DNA of 38,319 bases from Apostichopus californicus (taxonomy: Eukaryota > Echinodermata > Holothuroidea > Aspidochirotida > Stichopodidae): contig JAIPMN010009001.1 of the NCBI GenBank assembly GCA_020650975.1, forward strand, positions 1 to 38,319, read 5' to 3'. Under the pieces are notes generated by a model. It saw only the letters and a list, made by a program, of their open reading frames with translations. It was not told the origin of the DNA and did no database searches. The translations under genes were made by a program, and so were the position numbers. Positions within the stretch are counted from its first letter, which is position 1. Each line of letters begins with the position of its first letter. Shown piece after piece: positions 32,801 to 38,319 of the stretch.

Positions 32801-35563
32801 AGGCAGATTAGATGTAGGAAGATCCTTTGTTTTTGCTTTTGAAAACTTTACACTATAACCCACAATTGTTGCATAAATGATTATAGGAATGATGGGCTTC
32901 TGTAGGCTTTTGATTGAACTTGGCATGGAGGTGTTGCTAATCGTGATAAGTTTCATCTATGTATGTATATCTTGAATCGGAATAATGAAGTAGTATGTAT
33001 ACAGGCAGGAATACTATATGTTTGTGCCTTGTATGAGTCATAGCTCTATTTTCTATGAGGAAGTTGAGCAGAAATGCCAAAGGTAATTACTCAATATGAG
33101 AGCTGAACTTCTTCAGAGGCCTTTGGGCTGAACATGTAGTAAATTGGTAAAATCGATAGGAGATCTAGATTTTATGGGTTGTCAAGGATCCGTTCTTATT
33201 TAAGCAGTTCATTGAAGCTACTTGGTGCAGTTGTTCCAACTGAAGGATCCATATGTGGGAACCTTACATTTGCCAATAAAAAAGAATGAATTTGCTATAA
33301 AACATGTAATGTTCCCTATTTCAGCACTTAGTAGACTGTTTTAATGTAAATTTGTGTTTGCATTTTGTGTGTACAGTAGCTACTGTATGTGTTCACAGTA
33401 GTTTTATACTACAGCAGGTCTTGACGTAATTTATTGGACAAAAGCATGGCACATGTGTGAACAATGTGTATGTAATTGTCGGTGGGTGTCTTGTGTACCC
33501 ACTTACCAGGATCAGTTTATATGTCAAATCACCTGACAGCTTATACACATATATAGTATATCATACATACATGTTAGTATACAGTAGACCCGTCTGCAAA
33601 AATGGTCACATACAATATTACTAGATGACTCCCACGACAATCATCCTAGTGCCCACCACTAAGTCAGAACTAGCTATAGTGCAATCCGTGTCCGTGGCTA
33701 CTCATGTAAAATAAAACCTGTTTCTTTTCAAAATCAAATTACTCACAAAATAAATCTGAACAATATAAATTACATTTTTATATGATATAAATAGGCTTAA
33801 TAAGTTCACAGCAAAGAAGGTGTGATATTCAATTGTTTATCCTGGAAAATTGATCAATGAAGTGGATATGTAAACACAGGTGTGTATTGATATTATGAAT
33901 TTTTTTAACTGTAGGGCTCCTGTTACTATAAAGACCCTGAATGGTTTCATGTTCCATCCAGTTATACAGATTTGGTGGATTAATGTAGAATTCAAATCGC
34001 AGTCAAGGCTAATTCAGCATGTATCGTTAGCGCAATTAAACCATCATAGCGTGTTAGAGTTTCATTAATTTTAAAAGAATACAGTACCAGAGAAAATCAA
34101 TGTAATTTATGGATCATATTGTGGTGTAAAATGTAGTGTACTGAAATGAACTTTACAAATGAAATATTTAATGTTAACTAGTTTACCTGATCTAATGAAG
34201 AAACTGTCAAATGTTTTCAAGGTAAAACTTTAAATTAGCGAGTAGTTAAGCACTGTTAATATTCAGCACTGAAACTCTCTCAGCCAACACTTCTAAATTT
34301 TGCCATAGTATATTACATTGGACATGTATTATTATTACAGGGATAGATAAAATGAAAGGTATTAGCATAACAAAGAAGCTAAAATCTTTTGCATCAACAG
34401 CCTTGTCAATATTCATAATTAACAATCCTTGTTAATTCAAAACTTGGTATGGAGACTGCCTAAATTTCAACAGAATGGGAGAGCTAGGTCAAAGATTACA
34501 TCATGCCTTAAATCATTCCTGTTGTAACATTCACAACAAATCCCAATAGACATCAAAATTGTTAATATATCATTTTATCACAGGGTTTTGCATGCAGTAA
34601 TTTTAGCTAACATACTAAGTTTTGTTTAATATAAGATCCCAATGGGGAATCTCCAGTATTTTTACACAGAGGGCGCTGTCCTATCTGTTCTTTTTTTACA
34701 CAGAGGGCGCTGTCCTATTGGTTCTTATAGATCTGTAGATACGGCTCTGAATCCTCACGCTCGTAAAGAGATGGAACATATCTCAGTCTATGCGCTAGTT
34801 GCGAAAGTTACAGTATGTTTCAAACGATCTTGTCTTCAATATTTACAAGAAGATGCTCAAAATTAGAAATCAGTTTAGCGGACAGAAACTGATTGGTTGA
34901 CAACCAGACGTGTGTAAAGTTGCCAAACGAACAGTGGGCAACACGTTTTATTGCTTAAAATGTGCTAAACTATGAGTGGTACAAACCAACTAATAGCTCA
35001 ACTATGCCACACTACACTCAGTATGTGTGAGTTAGGGAATGTGCTGGTAGTCTGCCCAGAAGTGCCCATCAGAGATTCCTCAAAGGAATTCTCAGTGATT
35101 TTAGAGACTGCGACTTTTGTGGAATAAGAGAGGACTGACATATGAAAAGGCCCTTTGTTGATTTAGGGCGTGGCTTGGAGATCCAAATTGATCAAACCTT
35201 TCTTTTTGATGAACCTTAAACATCTCATTTAAACCAGTGATAACTCTGCACCTAACTAAAGTGCATGTTAGAGTTTACTGTGTGTCTATGATCGCTTGAC
35301 GGCAAAAGCAAAACATTTGATTTCTGTTGTCATTTTACAAGTATTTATTTGCTTTTATTTTGTATTTAATCTCCCTTCAGTAGTTAATGAGAATTTCCCT
35401 GTATATTTATTGTTTCCAACTGTTTTCTCCTGTAAAGCTACAAGCTTCCTGACGAGCAATGAGAAGCAACGCATCATTTACTACCACCTCATGCACATAC
35501 GCAGCCATGAGGCGGAACAGATCCCAGGAACCGATATCAGCCTTTACAAAGAACAAAGAATCA
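29845..35563 (+). CDS. ANO10: Anoctamin-10 homologue, N-terminal exons, continues past the window
   Basis: Three exons were found: 29845-29965 (start codon at 29846), 31997-32195 and 35438-35563. The donors are GAG|GTATTT, AAT|GTAAGT and TCA|GTGAGT. They join in frame into 148 residues plus one base. The product matches the cytosolic N-terminus of ANO10/TMEM16K: PLCIIELPQDIAKDTKEWL, then DGGAGLEV, HLYIAAEYERLLEGAE, a Phe-containing segment RAVRTQFD, SFLTSNEKQRII and IPGTDISLYKEQ. Each block falls in the same order and spacing as in vertebrate ANO10. ANO10 is an endoplasmic-reticulum anoctamin linked to lipid scrambling. The membrane domain is not in the window, and I found no further exon before the right end. 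Introns of 2.0 and 3.2 kb are longer than in the neighbours. Confidence 0.87.
30806..31660. repeat. Diverged tandem repeats of about 290 bp in ANO10 intron 1
   Basis: Units start near 30808 and 31103 with GATATCTCAACAA and then share GAATCAT, GGTAGATGYCCT, TTTTGGTTCC and CATGAATATTA-like words. Later parts of the stretch (near 31040, 31360, 31480 and 31620) repeat CTCATTAATA and CATGAATATTAA motifs. Copies are decayed, so the boundaries are approximate. Confidence 0.6.
34659..34725 (+). repeat. Direct repeat with GAGGGCGCTGTCC in ANO10 intron 2
   Basis: TTTTTACACAGAGGGCGCTG followed by TCCTAT and GTTCTT occurs twice head-to-tail with a period of about 34 bp. The two copies differ by only two bases. 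The spacer is a T-run. Confidence 0.9.
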
Positions 35564-37569
35564 GTGAGTCTATAAATGGTCATCTTTAGATACTTCACAC
35601 TTGGATATATACCTTCACCAGCTGGTTCTGTGTTGTCGGAATATTTACACCTTTTACAGGATAGTAATTTTTCCTACTAGATAACCTAAAGGTATCAGTT
35701 ACATGAAAAATGTTATTCAAATGATATGAGTTTGGGTGAAAACGGAGTAAACTAGGGAATAGAATGGGTCCTATAACTTCTCAATGGCCTCATTAGATCC
35801 ATGAGAAAATATGCCAGGAACCATTTTTGTCATGCTTAGTAGCTCTCAGCAAATCAGTCTCTCAGATGTAACTGGGGATTTTTTATATCTCAAAGGAAAG
35901 AAATCAAACAGAAAAGAAAAACTCCATTACAAATAAATTTGACATGCTGCATGTCCATGATAGATAAGTCTTCATAGTATTTGAATTATAAAAAAATATA
36001 TTTAGAAAATGCCAAAGTGCTCCTGGCTGCAAATCAATCATTCTGGTCCACCAAGAATTCTGTGAACCAGGAGCCACTCTCTACTGTACATACAGTGGCC
36101 TCTGTTCCAGGAACCTTTAATATCTCCCCATGCTATGAAGTATTGCTACTCTGCTCACAATGGTGGAACTTGGCTTGTAGTGTGTATTTAATACTACCAG
36201 TTAAAATATGAACTATGCAGTAGGCAAAGTGAAAGTAAATGTTTTCAGATCCTAGTGGCTCTATGACATCACAGATTTTACAAAATGGCAGCTCCCAGAT
36301 GCGACTTTAAATGAAAGTATCATAGCTCCCAAATGTAACAAGCTTTATGTGTATTTATAAGCTGTTTGGATATATGTTATACTCATGACAGTAATCTCAA
36401 TCACATAGACCAATAACTATGGCTGGGTTTGTGTCTCCTTTGAAGGTGACTGGTGTCAGTATTGCCGTCTAGATTTAGCAAATCAAAAACTGACAAATTA
36501 CTCTCCTCGTCATGCTATCCCTTACAAGTTATTACCAGACTTGAACAATTGCTAATATAACAGAAAACAATACAATGTCTTAACGAGTATAATGCTTGTA
36601 GGGTGATAATTAAGTACTCTTGTTAAGTTTGAACCTGACTGACCATTATTTGACTCACTAGCATATATTTGTCTTTCTAGCATATTTCGGTATATATTGA
36701 TGACTGAAGCAGATCAGTTGTATTTTCAGTCCATATCCAGTAGCAATGTAGTGTATGCTCACATGCCACACTGTGTCTATAAATCTATATTATGCTGTGT
36801 GTATTAAATAGAAACCAGCAGGTTTTGAGCAATGTATGGTAAGGACACACTGTAGAAGTGTATTGCATAATCAGATGTAACAATTGATGACATCTCACTG
36901 CAGTAGAACCATTTAGTATATAATAAGTGCGGGCTTGTCTCATTGTTTTACACTATCTATTGACTTGATAATTGCATTGTAATAATATTTTCTACTTTAA
37001 TTATTTTAAAGGGAAATTAAACAAATTTTTGGAAATGTCTATATGTTGACAAAATATCATATGCATATTTAGAAAGTATTTGTCTTTTTTATGTATTAAC
37101 TAAGCATATGGTGCTATAAATTGGTTTTGTGAATTTTTGGGTGTAGATTTAATACGCAATTGATTGATTATGGTATTTGGTTGTGAAATAACTGGTGGCT
37201 GAGACATTTGTAAAACATTATGATGAATTTACGTATTGCGGTGCCAAGGAAGAAGAGGGATGTATGTGGAATACAGCATGGATTAACTTTTCTTAAAGAA
37301 TTTCAAATGAGAGCATATTTCAAATTGAGTTTAAAGGTCACACCTTCCTGAATGTATCTTAAAGTTTATTGCTTGCAGTAATTTTTCATATTATTCCAAG
37401 ATACTATGCAATTGCTCAATTGGCACATGATTATGAGGTTACATTGTGAAAGTGATGCTATGAAGGAGACACAAAGTAAGGTGTCATCATTTGATCCTAG
37501 GTTACCTGACCATTTACTGTGTTTCTAGCATATTAAAGAGTGGTACTGATATACTTTAAAAGTTGTTCA
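35564..37569. other. Probable ANO10 intron 3, nothing recognised
   Basis: I searched for the next ANO10 coding block (in human a region ending in VFPLHD) and did not find it. The stretch is AT-rich with only short, unconvincing frames. Confidence 0.4.
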
Positions 37570-37823
37570 CAGGGGTGGACTGACCGGTCAGTAAATCAAG
37601 CAGTGGAACCAGAGCAATGGGGGGGGGGGGGCACTAGTCTTCATAGCCCTCCTTATGGAATCTGTTATTTTACTAGGCTTGTGTTCCACTATTGAGGGAC
37701 TTACCCATGTAAGATTGGCTGCATTCAGAATTAGGCTGATCTTTACATTTTGTCATAGGAGGGAGGTGGGGTGGGGTTGTGTGCCTGCATGACCTCACTT
37801 TCTTGGTACTGGCTATGCCACTG
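37570..37823. mobile_element. hAT-like termini remnants
   Basis: The left side starts CAGGGGTGGACTGACCGG. The right side, read inward, starts CAGTGGCATAGCCAG. Both are typical CAG-start hAT ends, but they are not clearly inverted copies of each other and no matching 8-bp flank is present. They may be two fragments of different elements. A G-run lies inside near 37620. Confidence 0.4.
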
Positions 37824-37904
37824 GTGAAAGTAAGGCAGGATGACCATTTTTGCCTGAGGGCTCAGATAACATTCAGTCTGTGCCTGGTTTGTTGCATTTT
37901 CATC

Positions 37905-38214
37905 ACTTAGATAGATTTCCTGGTGGCAAACACCAAATCTTCCGCAACAAAATCTACACAAATGAAACTGAGTTATATAAGTTTGTCTGGGACCTCAGAG
38001 AGAACAAGCAAGATTTCTCAATAACATGGTCAATCTTGAAACACGCCAGCACCAACAAAAAGATCGCTGCATAGTGCAACTTGTGCCTAGAAGAAAAGCT
38101 TGCGATTATCACCGCTTGCTCGCAGAAAGAAAACAATCAACAAAAGAAGAAAGCAAATTTGTGTCCAAATACAGACATAGAGGGTCACTGAATCGTGGAA
38201 GGAGAAAACGATGA
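37905..38214 (+). pseudogene. Broken retroelement C-terminal fragment (GIY-YIG/Penelope-type resemblance)
   Basis: A frame from about 37910 contains FRNKIYTNETELYKFVWDL and then FSITWSILKHAS. This follows the pattern at the C-terminus of many animal retroelement proteins: a basic H/N-rich segment, then ELxxxxWxL, then WSIL. An in-frame TAG at 38072-38074 interrupts it. The same frame continues with CNLCLEEKLAII, the expected Cys-x2-Cys step. A frameshift then moves the last recognisable piece (KFVSKYRHRG) to another frame. It is a dead copy. Assignment to Penelope-like elements rests on remembered family patterns only; another non-LTR family is possible. Confidence 0.6.
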
Positions 38215-38319
38215 GGCTGTCCGAAAGAGAGTTTTCAGGTTTTAGGGAATCACTTGCCTGAAGATCGCTGTAGCGCTTGAAGCAAGACTCAGTCCCGATT
38301 CCTTATTATAAACATATAT

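Overview
This is nuclear DNA from an animal. It is AT-rich, and its genes are split by GT-AG introns of roughly 190 to 3,200 bp. It also carries tRNA-derived SINEs, hAT-type DNA transposons and minisatellites. The encoded proteins are clearly metazoan. The repeat content fits a marine invertebrate deuterostome, for example an echinoderm, but the species cannot be fixed from the sequence alone.

Layout from left to right. Positions 1-107 are the end of a hAT-like element. Positions 115-322 are a decayed copy of the last LARS2 exon and its flanking intron. A two-exon C2H2 zinc-finger gene lies on the plus strand (2055-4231). LARS2, the mitochondrial leucyl-tRNA synthetase, fills 6227-19053 on the minus strand. 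I could assemble it completely: 18 coding exons, every junction in frame, 898 residues. RPL13 (60S ribosomal protein eL13) lies head-to-head with LARS2 on the plus strand (coding 20236-24378, three coding exons, 213 residues). The 1.2 kb between the two start codons probably holds both promoters. Positions 25.5-27.2 kb are a cluster of hAT-like elements. A tRNA-Phe(GAA) gene on the minus strand (27380-27485) has a 33-nt insertion in its T loop. From 29.8 kb to the right end are the first three coding exons of an anoctamin-10 (ANO10/TMEM16K) homologue, which runs off the window. A broken retroelement C-terminal fragment lies near 37.9-38.2 kb.

How the genes relate. LARS2 charges mitochondrial tRNA-Leu, RPL13 is a structural protein of the cytosolic ribosome, and tRNA-Phe serves cytosolic translation. 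This is a translation-rich neighbourhood, but the sequence does not show it is a functional unit. LARS2 and ANO10 are also on the same chromosome arm in human (3p), so their linkage may be ancient.

The features most worth a second look are: the tRNA-Phe with intact Pol III signals and a hairpin inside a 40-nt T loop; a partial tandem duplication of the LARS2 exon carrying the KMSKS catalytic loop; two tandem fold-back hairpins in LARS2 intron 11; a minisatellite in intron 12 that seems to have grown out of a splice donor; and a hAT element with perfect 8-bp target duplications in RPL13 intron 2. I did not find a recognisable multi-gene novel system.
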